Part shown: in pieces, positions 54,699 to 63,016 of the stretch | Position numbering within the stretch: the first letter of the stretch is position 1 | Layout: each line of letters begins with the position of its first letter | Assembly: GCF_036985505.1 (NCBI RefSeq) | Contig: NZ_BTGQ01000007.1 | Location: forward strand, 62,001-126,000 | Direction of reading: 5' to 3' | Origin: Croceitalea sp947503285 | GTDB taxonomy: Bacteria > Bacteroidota > Bacteroidia > Flavobacteriales > Flavobacteriaceae | DNA length: 64,000 nt | Program-made: the position numbers and the translations under genes | Notes under the pieces: generated by a model | What the model saw: only the letters and a program-made list of their open reading frames with translations | The model's database searches: none | What the model was told of the DNA's origin: nothing

Positions 54699-55436
54699 AT
54701 GAAAAAAATCGTCCTATTCTCTTTATTCTGCTTAATTAGTACATCAACAGTAATATCTCAAAATGCAATTAACCCATCAAATCTCAAGATAGACAAAGCC
54801 TTTATATTTCCAGAAAAGTACACAATGAATATGTTCTTTATTGTGGATTCTCAAAAAATACCAATGGGGAAAATTCATACCTCATTAGTTAAAGTAAACG
54901 AGAATATTGCTATCATAACCAAGTTACAAATGCCAAATCAAACGGATGGTCAATGGATAGATAGCACCGTTGTTAATTCTACAAATTTTAAGCCTTTATA
55001 TCATTCGTCAAAAAACCCTCAACGAGAAATGGTTATGGAATTTGGTAAAAAAATCACCGGTTATTATAAAGATTTAATGACCGGTTCTAAAACTCAAATT
55101 TTAGAGACGACTATTGAACCTTTTTTTGACAGCAACTTTTACCCTTATCTAATACGGTTACTACCGCTTGAAGATGAATATGCTACTGCAATATACATGT
55201 TTGATTACAACCCAAAATCAAAAATTGGAATTATGAAAGCAACCATTTTGGACACTAAGTCAAGTGAAATTGATTTTAATGGAAAAGAAAGAAAAATTTG
55301 GGTGGTTAAAACCACTAATGACATTTCTGATAATAAATTCATTACCACCTTCTATATAGATAAAACAACAAGACAAACACTGAAACAGGTTACTGAAAAT
55401 GAACGTGGGCAACTTGTTATGGAGCGCACAGAATAA
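54699..55436 (+). CDS. Exported DUF3108-like protein of unknown function
   Basis: 245 residues from the ATG at 54699; the ORF from 54576 would run through the promoter and FNR-type box. Signal peptide about 1-20 (ISQN). The mature protein is beta-rich, with FIVDSQKIPMGKIHTSLV and WVVKTTNDISDNKFITTFYIDKTTRQTLK, the layout of DUF3108-type periplasmic proteins (a curved beta sheet). No function is recognised. First gene of a plus-strand run that continues to the SRPBCC gene; likely controlled by the divergent Crp/Fnr protein. Confidence 0.65.
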   Translation: MKKIVLFSLFCLISTSTVISQNAINPSNLKIDKAFIFPEKYTMNMFFIVDSQKIPMGKIHTSLVKVNENIAIITKLQMPNQTDGQWIDSTVVNSTNFKPLYHSSKNPQREMVMEFGKKITGYYKDLMTGSKTQILETTIEPFFDSNFYPYLIRLLPLEDEYATAIYMFDYNPKSKIGIMKATILDTKSSEIDFNGKERKIWVVKTTNDISDNKFITTFYIDKTTRQTLKQVTENERGQLVMERTE

Positions 55437-55480
55437 GTAACCATTGACACAATCAAAGTCAATTAAATAAACACCTATAA

Positions 55481-55930
55481 ATGAGCAAAGAAAATAGAAC
55501 AATAGAATTAGAAAGAACCATTAATGCACCACTAAAACTGGTTTGGAAAGTGTGGACAAACCCAGAACATATTGCCAAATGGTGGAGTCCCAAAGGAATG
55601 GAAACCCAAATAAACCATTACGAATTTAGTGAAGGGAACACCTGGAAATATATTATGAAGCTGCCAAATGGACAAGAATTTATTGCTGAAGGCCAATTTA
55701 AAGAGATTGAAGCTCCCATTAAAATTGTAACCGAAGCCCATTTTCGTCCAAAAACTGAAGGTGTTCTTCTGGAAACACTCTTTGAGAATCAAGGGTTACA
55801 AACCAAATTAAAATTTAATGTGGTACACCCCACCGAAGAATACAAACTGGCACAAGAACAAATGGGCGTAGATAGCGGATGGGAAGCAGCTATTGATAGG
55901 TTTGCTGAATGTATATGGAATTTATCATAA
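55481..55930 (+). CDS. SRPBCC/AHSA1-like domain protein
   Basis: 149 residues, close to the family length. The start ELERTINAPLKLVWKVWTNPEHIAKWWSPKG is the classic AHSA1/SRPBCC (START-like) opening, and the C-terminal helix DSGWEAAIDRFAECI is present. These small cytosolic proteins form a hydrophobic pocket and often sit with stress or HxlR/ArsR-type regulators; the ligand is unknown. 44 bp after the preceding gene. Confidence 0.88.
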   Translation: MSKENRTIELERTINAPLKLVWKVWTNPEHIAKWWSPKGMETQINHYEFSEGNTWKYIMKLPNGQEFIAEGQFKEIEAPIKIVTEAHFRPKTEGVLLETLFENQGLQTKLKFNVVHPTEEYKLAQEQMGVDSGWEAAIDRFAECIWNLS

Positions 55931-56052
55931 TCAAAAAATCATATCAACATAAGATTCCATCGAATCAGTATAACCACTACAATAATACTATTTGAAAATA
56001 GACGAGTGAATTTCAGCGTAAAATACTTCTTGGATTGGAAGAAAATCAAGTT

Positions 56053-56763
56053 ATGACCAATACCCTTAAAATCAGCATTTTTCTATTCCTAATGGTTCGG
56101 AGCATTGGATTTTCGCAACAAAAACAAGATAGTTTAGCAAATAGGATTTCAAAAATTAGTACAGCTACCACTGCAGAAAAATCAACAAAATCTTCCATTC
56201 CAGTAGAAACGATGTTCGGTAATCGAAAAGTAAACTATCTGTCAATATTAAATAATAAGTTAGGGAACAGTAAGAAGTTAAGTTATTTCAGTGTAATCAC
56301 TATTGCTGCTCCATATGATAAGACCAATGGCCCTAATGAATTAATTGTTTCTAACGCATTGACTTATAAATTAAGTAAAAAATTGTTTGCTACGGGAGGG
56401 CTGCAGTACCATTTTCTAAAGGGAGTTGTTCCTGCTAGTGGTTTCCAGTTTTTTTCCGCAAATGCCAAATGGCTATTTGTTCTTAGTTCAAGCATTGCTT
56501 TTGCGTTAAACACTAGCTTTCAAAATGTTGGTATTATGGAGTTTAAGCCTTGTATTTCAAATATATTAAAGCTATACACCAGAGTACAGGGAATTTATAA
56601 CATTAAATTAAAAAATAACCTTCATGAAAGAAGTCTTCTTTATCTACGTACGGGACTTACTATTAAAAGAACCAGTTTGGGTTTAGGTTTTAATATGGAC
56701 TTTTACGGTCCTGATAAAACAAAACAGGAGAACTTTGGGATTTTTATCCATCAATTGTTGTGA
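56053..56763 (+). CDS. Exported protein of unknown function
   Basis: 236 residues from the ATG at 56053 (chosen for its signal peptide, about 1-21, FSQQ; the ORF opens at 56035). The mature part is Ser/Lys/Asn-rich with amphipathic strand-like segments (LSYFSVITIAAPYD, FFSANAKWLFVLSSSIAFALN, LGLGFNMDFYG) and ends in a strand, so a small outer-membrane barrel is possible. No family recognised. One base separates its stop from the next ATG, so the two are co-translated. Confidence 0.6.
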   Translation: MTNTLKISIFLFLMVRSIGFSQQKQDSLANRISKISTATTAEKSTKSSIPVETMFGNRKVNYLSILNNKLGNSKKLSYFSVITIAAPYDKTNGPNELIVSNALTYKLSKKLFATGGLQYHFLKGVVPASGFQFFSANAKWLFVLSSSIAFALNTSFQNVGIMEFKPCISNILKLYTRVQGIYNIKLKNNLHERSLLYLRTGLTIKRTSLGLGFNMDFYGPDKTKQENFGIFIHQLL

Positions 56764-56764
56764 T

Positions 56765-57709
56765 ATGATTGATATTTTAAAAAAAGTAAATAGCTATCCA
56801 TCCATCTTGCTACTATTAATATTTATGTGTAGTTGTAAGAGTACCAATCTTTCGTATTTCAACAAAACGCTTCCTACCACAACACCGGTATTATTTGCTC
56901 CTAATTTGGTCAATACTAATAGGATTGAACTTAATGTGGTTTTTAATTATGATCATACAGAAATGTTCTTCTCAAGAATTGTAGAGAATAGTTTTGTGAT
57001 ACATCATTCTGAACTTATAAATGGTGAATGGTCCAATATCGAACCCGTTAAAATGTATGCCGATGATGTTTTAGTTTCTGTTGCCTGTGACCCTACTATT
57101 ACTAAAGACGGAAAAACCATGTATTTTCTTGGTGTTGACCCAGGGTTATATACTAATGATGTTACTAGAGAAGAACTTTATAAAATACCTCCAGACATTT
57201 ATAGAAGCAGAAAAGTGAAAGGAAAGTGGGAGTTAGCCTCTAAAGTGGATTTTTCAGTTTCCACTGAATATATAGAAACCTATCCTGTGGTTACGGCTGA
57301 TGGGAGTTTATATTTTCGTTCAAACAGACCCAATAATAAAGGAGGAATGCAGACCTATCGTGCGCATTACCTGGGAGATGGAAAATTTGAAACACCTGTT
57401 TTAGTAAACCTTAAGACAGAGCACAAAGAACTAATAACCTATGTTTCACCAGATGAGCGATATGCCATTACCAATGGACAGGGTAGATTTCAAATAACGT
57501 TTAAAAAAAATGGCGAATGGACTAAACCGAAAGAAATACCCTTAAACTATGATAGTGATTGGAGGTATTATTGTCCTTACATGTCTTCAGATGGAAAGTA
57601 TTTTTTCTATTCCAGACGATACAATGACCCCAACAAAAAAGGATGGGTTGGAGTGGAAAAAGGAGAGGTTTATTGGGTAAGCGCAGACATACTTTTAGAC
57701 GTAAAATAG
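56765..57709 (+). CDS. PD40 beta-propeller lipoprotein
   Basis: 314 residues from the ATG at 56765. Lipobox CSCK with Cys (about residue 23). The body is a run of WD40-like/PD40 blades with DPTITKDGKTMYFLG, PVVTADGSLYFRSNRPNNKGG and YMSSDGKYFFYSRR, the same repeat as in the PorE-like protein at 42735. PD40 lipoproteins commonly sit in envelope assembly or sensing complexes of Bacteroidota. Coupled to the unknown protein upstream; an OmpA lipoprotein follows. Confidence 0.8.
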   Translation: MIDILKKVNSYPSILLLLIFMCSCKSTNLSYFNKTLPTTTPVLFAPNLVNTNRIELNVVFNYDHTEMFFSRIVENSFVIHHSELINGEWSNIEPVKMYADDVLVSVACDPTITKDGKTMYFLGVDPGLYTNDVTREELYKIPPDIYRSRKVKGKWELASKVDFSVSTEYIETYPVVTADGSLYFRSNRPNNKGGMQTYRAHYLGDGKFETPVLVNLKTEHKELITYVSPDERYAITNGQGRFQITFKKNGEWTKPKEIPLNYDSDWRYYCPYMSSDGKYFFYSRRYNDPNKKGWVGVEKGEVYWVSADILLDVK

Positions 57710-57775
57710 AATAAAATTTCAGTAAAAAAATTAAAAGATTGGGACACTGATTTTAATTAAAACTTACTACAAATA

Positions 57776-58792
57776 ATGAAAAAAACATACTTAATAAGTT
57801 TTGTCTTACTGTTGCTTATAATAGGCTGCAACGATAAGACCAAAAAGTTATCTGAATCCAAAAAAACACCTAGAGTGCCAGATTCATCAAAAGCAACTAA
57901 AACATCCAATCAAGAAAAAATAAAACAATTCAATTGGGATGATATAGCCGAATCAACTGTTGATATTGGTGCTTTTCCATATATCTCTCCTCCGGAGGGA
58001 ATGGTTGTAGATAAAGAATATTCGACGTCTTATGAGTTCGATAAACTCGAATTTTTTGATGGCAACTCTTCCTTTGTTTTAGATGGTAGGGTAGAAAGGA
58101 TTAAGACAGAAATGGAAGGTGATAAAGAGTGGCAAGAATACTACTTTCAAAAAAGTATTTCAGAATATTTAAAATCCATAGGGGCACAACTACTATTTGA
58201 AGGGCAAATACCGAATGAGTTTATCCAGAAATGGGGAGAGGACCCTAATGCCATATATGCCCATATGCATGAATTCTATGCAGGCGATGTTGTGAATTAC
58301 CCCGTTAGTATTTATGTCCTTAAGACACCGAATAAAAAAATAGGTGTTCAAGTTTCGCCAACCTCAAAAAGAATAGGTATTGTAGAAAACAGTGCATTTG
58401 TACAAACTATAGAAAAAATATCAGCAGATGATATTTTTAAGGCTATTGAAAAAGAGGGAGTAGCCACATTGTACATCAATTTTGATACGGGAAAATCTAG
58501 AATCAAAGCCACATCTTATGAAGTTATTGGCGAAGTTGCTAAAATGATGATAGACAATCCAAACCTAAGAATTAGTATAGAAGGCCACACCGATGCTACA
58601 GGTAACCCAATGGATAACATGAGACTATCTAAAAGCAGGGCTCAAACTGTGCTTTTAGCCCTAACTGATGAAGATGTAGATGCTGCAAGGCTACAGAGCA
58701 AAGGTTTTGGCCAAACAAAACCAATTGATACAAATACTACTGAAGAAGGAAAAGCGAAGAATAGAAGGGTTGAATTAAGAAAACTAAACTGA
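57776..58792 (+). CDS. OmpA-domain lipoprotein
   Basis: 338 residues. Lipobox IIGC with Cys18. An N-terminal unknown region (about 25-220) is followed by an OmpA/MotB-type peptidoglycan-binding domain (about 225-338): LYINFDTGKSRIK, ISIEGHTDATGN, LSKSRAQTV, and a RRVEL end. Predicted to be an outer-membrane lipoprotein bound to the wall. With the PD40 lipoprotein before it, the pair splits between two genes the domains joined in the PorE-like protein. Confidence 0.88.
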   Translation: MKKTYLISFVLLLLIIGCNDKTKKLSESKKTPRVPDSSKATKTSNQEKIKQFNWDDIAESTVDIGAFPYISPPEGMVVDKEYSTSYEFDKLEFFDGNSSFVLDGRVERIKTEMEGDKEWQEYYFQKSISEYLKSIGAQLLFEGQIPNEFIQKWGEDPNAIYAHMHEFYAGDVVNYPVSIYVLKTPNKKIGVQVSPTSKRIGIVENSAFVQTIEKISADDIFKAIEKEGVATLYINFDTGKSRIKATSYEVIGEVAKMMIDNPNLRISIEGHTDATGNPMDNMRLSKSRAQTVLLALTDEDVDAARLQSKGFGQTKPIDTNTTEEGKAKNRRVELRKLN

Positions 58793-58835
58793 TTGAAAAA
58801 ACGGAGTTATTGAATAAGTTCAAATCTTAAAGCTA

Positions 58836-59531
58836 ATGAAAAAACTATTAATTATCGTCTTTGGAATATCTTCAATATTACAATCATGCAAACATGATAA
58901 AGCTAAAGAGATATCAATTTTAAACCAAGAAAAAAAATCATTTGATTATTTAAATGTCGATTTAAAAGAGCAGTCAGACTATTACTGTAAAGTAAAAATC
59001 AATAATGACGAAGGGGTTACTACAGATTACCTAATGAGCAGTAGTAATGCCATGAAAAAAGAAAACATATTAACATTATTTGGTATCTCACTGAACGATG
59101 CGATGTATGAAAAATATGAACTTTATATCAGCTTAAATAGAGTTCATAACTCTATAGATCCAAAACTCGAAGTTGGAACTTACAAAATAATTCCACTTTT
59201 TTCAGATATCGAAGATGATAGTTTAAGCTTTCGAATTGGTGAAAGTGTAATTAGTGAACAAAATTTTGAGGAAACTAAAAAAAATAATCTATTACATGAG
59301 ATAGAAGGAAGCTATGCACTTGTATCTGATTATCCTAACGTCTTAAAAATTAATGATGTAATCAATTTAGGAATTACAGAAAAAAGCTTGTACTACACAA
59401 CCGGCAAATATCGAGTAAAAGGAGAAGCTCAACTCGAATTATTAAGTGTTGATACTGAAGAGAAACTAACGGTAAGTATTGACTTCGATGTTGAGCAAGA
59501 ATGGTATTTAAGCAAAAAGAATCTTGATTAA
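58836..59531 (+). CDS. Lipoprotein of unknown function
   Basis: 231 residues. Lipobox LQSC with Cys19. The mature protein is acidic, with predicted short strands (YLNVDLKEQSDYYCKVKIN, LYISLNRVH, GTYKIIP). No family recognised. 43 bp after the OmpA lipoprotein, same strand, so probably part of the same envelope operon. Confidence 0.6.
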   Translation: MKKLLIIVFGISSILQSCKHDKAKEISILNQEKKSFDYLNVDLKEQSDYYCKVKINNDEGVTTDYLMSSSNAMKKENILTLFGISLNDAMYEKYELYISLNRVHNSIDPKLEVGTYKIIPLFSDIEDDSLSFRIGESVISEQNFEETKKNNLLHEIEGSYALVSDYPNVLKINDVINLGITEKSLYYTTGKYRVKGEAQLELLSVDTEEKLTVSIDFDVEQEWYLSKKNLD

Positions 59532-59555
59532 ACTAGAATATCAATAAAAAGAAAA

Positions 59556-59981
59556 ATGATTAAAAAACAATTTTTAGCAATAACTATATTAGCTTTATTA
59601 ACATTATCTTGTTCTTCAGATGATGACCCGAGAGATAATTACCCCAAAAAAAAGGACATTTCATTTTCTGTTACATCTTCTGACACGGATCGATTATCAA
59701 GAGTAACAATTAAGATTATAGGGAATGGTGTGGAAATTTCTAATTCTTCTTATAGTCAGTCCCATCTACCTTTGACAAGGGAATATTTGAAACAATCAAT
59801 TCCCTTCCAAACACTATTAGGTATTACATATGAAGATAACTCAGGCGGAGAGATTGGAGTTCCTTTTGAGCCATATAATATTAAATTTATAATAAAAGTG
59901 GACTCTGAAACTGTTGCTGAAAAAGAGATTACGATTAACGGCCCTGGTACTGTTGATTCTGTTGAGTTTACATTTAATTAA
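59556..59981 (+). CDS. Small lipoprotein of unknown function
   Basis: 141 residues. Lipobox LTLSC with Cys20. The mature part is about 120 residues of predicted beta sandwich (DISFSVTSSDTDRLSRVTIK, YNIKFIIKVDSE, GPGTVDSVEFTFN) with an acidic DDDPRDN start. It resembles small fibronectin/MmpS-like Bacteroidota lipoproteins, but no specific family is claimed. Last gene of the lipoprotein cluster, 24 bp after its neighbour. Confidence 0.55.
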   Translation: MIKKQFLAITILALLTLSCSSDDDPRDNYPKKKDISFSVTSSDTDRLSRVTIKIIGNGVEISNSSYSQSHLPLTREYLKQSIPFQTLLGITYEDNSGGEIGVPFEPYNIKFIIKVDSETVAEKEITINGPGTVDSVEFTFN

Positions 59982-60101
59982 GAATTTGGGTTACAAAGTT
60001 TACCCGCAATTTGACAAACTTGAATGTGTTTGGATTTACCAAAATTCCCAAACTCAAAACCAAATCGTATAAATAACTAACGATTCCTACTTTTTTCAAT
60101 T

Positions 60102-61013
60102 ATGAGAGACTGGTATAAAAAATACACAATGAAACATAGCTTTACATATTATCTTACACTCATAATAATCAAATTAAAAGGTTTAAAACAAAAATTTAGT
60201 CAAGACCCTATTGATTATGAATCCATACGCAAAGAAGATGTATATAAACCCAATGGAAAGTTCTTTAAAAAGAACATAACTAATAGGTTACAGATATTAA
60301 ACACCTCAATTACTGAAATTGGGCTTAATGATTCAAATAAACTCATATTGTTTATACACGGTGGAGCGTTTATCTCTGGTCCTGGTAAACATCACTGGGA
60401 TACCGTAAAATCTATTGTTCAAAGTACAGATTGCACAATTTGGATGTGCAATTATCCAAAGGCGCCCGAATTTCATATCAGTGACATCTCAGAGAATATT
60501 GATGCTGTTTTTATGAAGGCTACTGAAGTGTTTGAACCCAAAAACATAATCTTATTAGGAGATTCCGTGGGCGGAACATTAATCACAAGTTTAGTGCAAA
60601 GACTGTTACAAGAAGAATGGCAATTGCCCAAAAAATTACTATTGATTTCACCAGTAATGGATGCTTCTTTTACCAATCCAGATATTGATAAGATAGATTC
60701 CTTTGACCCCATGCTCTCAAAAAAAGGGCTGTTAAGTGCAAAGAAAATGTGCGCAAAGGACTACCATTTAAAAGACCCTATCATTTCCCCTATTTATGGA
60801 AGTTTTGAGGGTTTTCCAGAAACGATTCTTTATGCGGGGGAAAGGGACATTACCTATCCTGACCAAATTTTGGCCTACAAAAAAGCAAAAAAAGCTAACG
60901 TAAACATCAAACTGATTGAGGGAGAGAACATGCCTCATATTTGGCCCTTTTTACCTATTATGAAAGAAGCGAAGATGGCATTAAATGGATTAATAACCAA
61001 AATCAAAGAATAA
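60102..61013 (+). CDS. Alpha/beta hydrolase, hormone-sensitive-lipase-like (Aes group)
   Basis: 303 residues. The HSL-type oxyanion motif HGGAF is around residues 86-90, the nucleophile motif GDSVGG near 153-158, AGERDITYPDQ carries the acid Asp, and MPHIWPF the catalytic His near 283. This is the acetyl-esterase/steroid-esterase group, cytosolic. An alternative ATG at 60129 is possible. A start of its own transcription unit is likely, 120 bp after the lipoprotein cluster. Confidence 0.87.
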   Translation: MRDWYKKYTMKHSFTYYLTLIIIKLKGLKQKFSQDPIDYESIRKEDVYKPNGKFFKKNITNRLQILNTSITEIGLNDSNKLILFIHGGAFISGPGKHHWDTVKSIVQSTDCTIWMCNYPKAPEFHISDISENIDAVFMKATEVFEPKNIILLGDSVGGTLITSLVQRLLQEEWQLPKKLLLISPVMDASFTNPDIDKIDSFDPMLSKKGLLSAKKMCAKDYHLKDPIISPIYGSFEGFPETILYAGERDITYPDQILAYKKAKKANVNIKLIEGENMPHIWPFLPIMKEAKMALNGLITKIKE

Positions 61014-61088
61014 TCTAGGTAATTCTCTGAATAAGTTATCAGTTTAATCTCTTGAATACAGTTAAAGACAGTCTAAATCCTAAATATT

Positions 61089-61907
61089 TTGCATAACAAT
61101 CCAATTAAAATCACAGCTTTAACCTCTTTCTGCGTTGACTTCTTTCCAGAAATCGGCACAACATATGTAGGTGGTAATTCTTTAAATTTTGCTACACAAT
61201 GTAGAATATTAGGTCAACCTAATATTTCAGTAATTGGTGCCATTGGAAAAGATACATTTGGAGATCTTATCCAACAACATTTACATAGCTATACTATAAA
61301 TACTTCTAGAGTATACGCTAGTGGCGAACCTACGGCATCAAACAAAATTTTTATTGATAAAAATGGAGATCGGTTCTTTAAAGAAGATAGTTGGAATGGA
61401 GGAGCTTTTGATACATTCAGATTATCTGAAAATGACTGGGATTCCGTTAGAAATAGTCAAATAATAGCCATGCCAGCAGGTGATCCCAATTTAATAGAAC
61501 TGCTGGATAGAAGACATCCGGATCAATTGGTAGTGATTGATTTTTTAGACTATTTGGGATTAGATTATATAGAAAAACATATAGACAATATTGATATTGT
61601 TTTTTTAAGCGGAAAAGAAAATCAATTAAATGACCTTTTTGAACTATCTGTAAAAAAGCAAACTTTGATTGTTCCTACAATGGGGGCAAAAGGCAGTATC
61701 GCTTTTTTTGAAAACAAAAGATACTTTCAAAAAGCAATTGAAGTTGATAAAATAATTGACACGACAGGATGTGGCGATGCCTTTCAAGCAGCATTTAGCA
61801 TAGAATGGTTTTATACAAAAGACATTAAAAAATCCTTATACGCTGGCGCTTTTGCTGCAAGTAAGGTCCTAAGTTTTTTAGGTGGAGTTCAAAAAATAAT
61901 TAATTAA
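61089..61907 (+). CDS. PfkB-family sugar kinase, TTG start
   Basis: 272 residues, short for the family. Begins at TTG 61089 (next codons CATAAC); no in-frame ATG lies near the conserved VGGNSLNFATQCRILG substrate motif. The C-terminal DTTGCGDAFQAAF carries the catalytic base Asp and anion hole. The short length and this N-terminus resemble fructoselysine/sugar 6-kinases of the FrlD type, but the substrate is not assignable. Downstream of the esterase by 75 bp; a membrane protein gene follows after 11 bp. Confidence 0.82.
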   Translation: MHNNPIKITALTSFCVDFFPEIGTTYVGGNSLNFATQCRILGQPNISVIGAIGKDTFGDLIQQHLHSYTINTSRVYASGEPTASNKIFIDKNGDRFFKEDSWNGGAFDTFRLSENDWDSVRNSQIIAMPAGDPNLIELLDRRHPDQLVVIDFLDYLGLDYIEKHIDNIDIVFLSGKENQLNDLFELSVKKQTLIVPTMGAKGSIAFFENKRYFQKAIEVDKIIDTTGCGDAFQAAFSIEWFYTKDIKKSLYAGAFAASKVLSFLGGVQKIIN

Positions 61908-61918
61908 AAATCTTAATT

Positions 61919-62590
61919 ATGAAGATAAAGACATTTCAAAAAATAGGCGGGTTCTCCTCAATTTCATTAGGTTTAATTTACATCTTAGCCTTCGTAGTCT
62001 ATGGTGGGATATTAGATTATCCGAGCAAAGAAGCATCTGAAACTGAAAGACTAGCATTCTTGTCAGATAATTACTTAGTGCTATCCTCAATAACTTTTAT
62101 TAGCTACGTCTTGTTCGGGATAATACTAGCTGTTCTGGTGATAGTTATGCATCAGCGAGTAAAAGATAGTTTTCCCAACAGTTCTTTGGTTACATCTGCC
62201 TTTGGTATCATCTGGGTTGGTTTGGTTGTTGCCAGTGGAATGATTGCAAATATTGGACTTAATTTGGTATTGGAAATTGGAATTGAGAATCCTGAAAAAG
62301 CCATGACAATCTGGTCTAGCGTGGGTATTGTTTCAGAAGGACTAGGTGGCGGCAATGAGATAGTTGGGGGGATTTGGGTGCTGCTATTAAGTACTATAAA
62401 CCTCAAAAGTTCCCTTTTTTCAAGGTCATTGAACTTTATAGGCTTGCTTGTGGGTTTTGCAGGTATCTTAACTGTTTTACCTATTGATATATTCAAAGAG
62501 GTTTTCGGAATTAGCCAAATCATTTGGTTTATATGGATTGGTATGACATTAATTCGCAAACCAATCGACATGAAATACAATGTAATTTAA
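61919..62590 (+). CDS. DUF4386-like membrane protein
   Basis: 223 residues with six hydrophobic helices (about 10-30, 55-78, 88-112, 125-150, 160-178, 193-212). The overall pattern fits the DUF4386 integral membrane family; role unknown. It starts 11 bp after the PfkB-type kinase and 3 bp before the next membrane protein, so it is in one transcript with them. Confidence 0.6.
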   Translation: MKIKTFQKIGGFSSISLGLIYILAFVVYGGILDYPSKEASETERLAFLSDNYLVLSSITFISYVLFGIILAVLVIVMHQRVKDSFPNSSLVTSAFGIIWVGLVVASGMIANIGLNLVLEIGIENPEKAMTIWSSVGIVSEGLGGGNEIVGGIWVLLLSTINLKSSLFSRSLNFIGLLVGFAGILTVLPIDIFKEVFGISQIIWFIWIGMTLIRKPIDMKYNVI

Positions 62591-62593
62591 AAT

Positions 62594-63016
62594 ATGAATT
62601 CCAAATTGGCAATCAAGATAATGTTATGGGCATTGGCAGGCATCATATTCTTTCACTTTACCGTCATATTTAAACTGGTGCCTTTTGAAATCACCTGGGG
62701 AGGTAGATTAAAAAGTGATATGGAGATGTACATTTTCGAAAGCATTTCAATCCTACTCAACCTACTTTTGTGTACAGCTCTCCTTATAAAGGCTACGTAT
62801 TTGAAAGAGGTTATATCAATGAAATTCGTAAATATCATTTTATGGTTTTTTCTTTTTCTGTTTGTCTTAAATACGATTGGAAATCTTTTCGCTAAAACAC
62901 ATATCGAGAAATTCTTTGCCATACTCACTTTTATGTTCTCCCTTCTGATTTTTATCATCCTTAAGAAAAAACCACAAGATAAATTCTACCGAAATTCTTC
63001 AACAAAAAAATCATGA
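62594..63016 (+). CDS. Four-helix membrane protein of unknown function
   Basis: 140 residues with four hydrophobic helices (about 7-25, 47-67, 77-95, 103-122). Family not recognised. The last codons overlap the next gene: its TGA is 63014-63016 while the following ATG is at 63013, indicating translational coupling. Confidence 0.6.
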   Translation: MNSKLAIKIMLWALAGIIFFHFTVIFKLVPFEITWGGRLKSDMEMYIFESISILLNLLLCTALLIKATYLKEVISMKFVNIILWFFLFLFVLNTIGNLFAKTHIEKFFAILTFMFSLLIFIILKKKPQDKFYRNSSTKKS

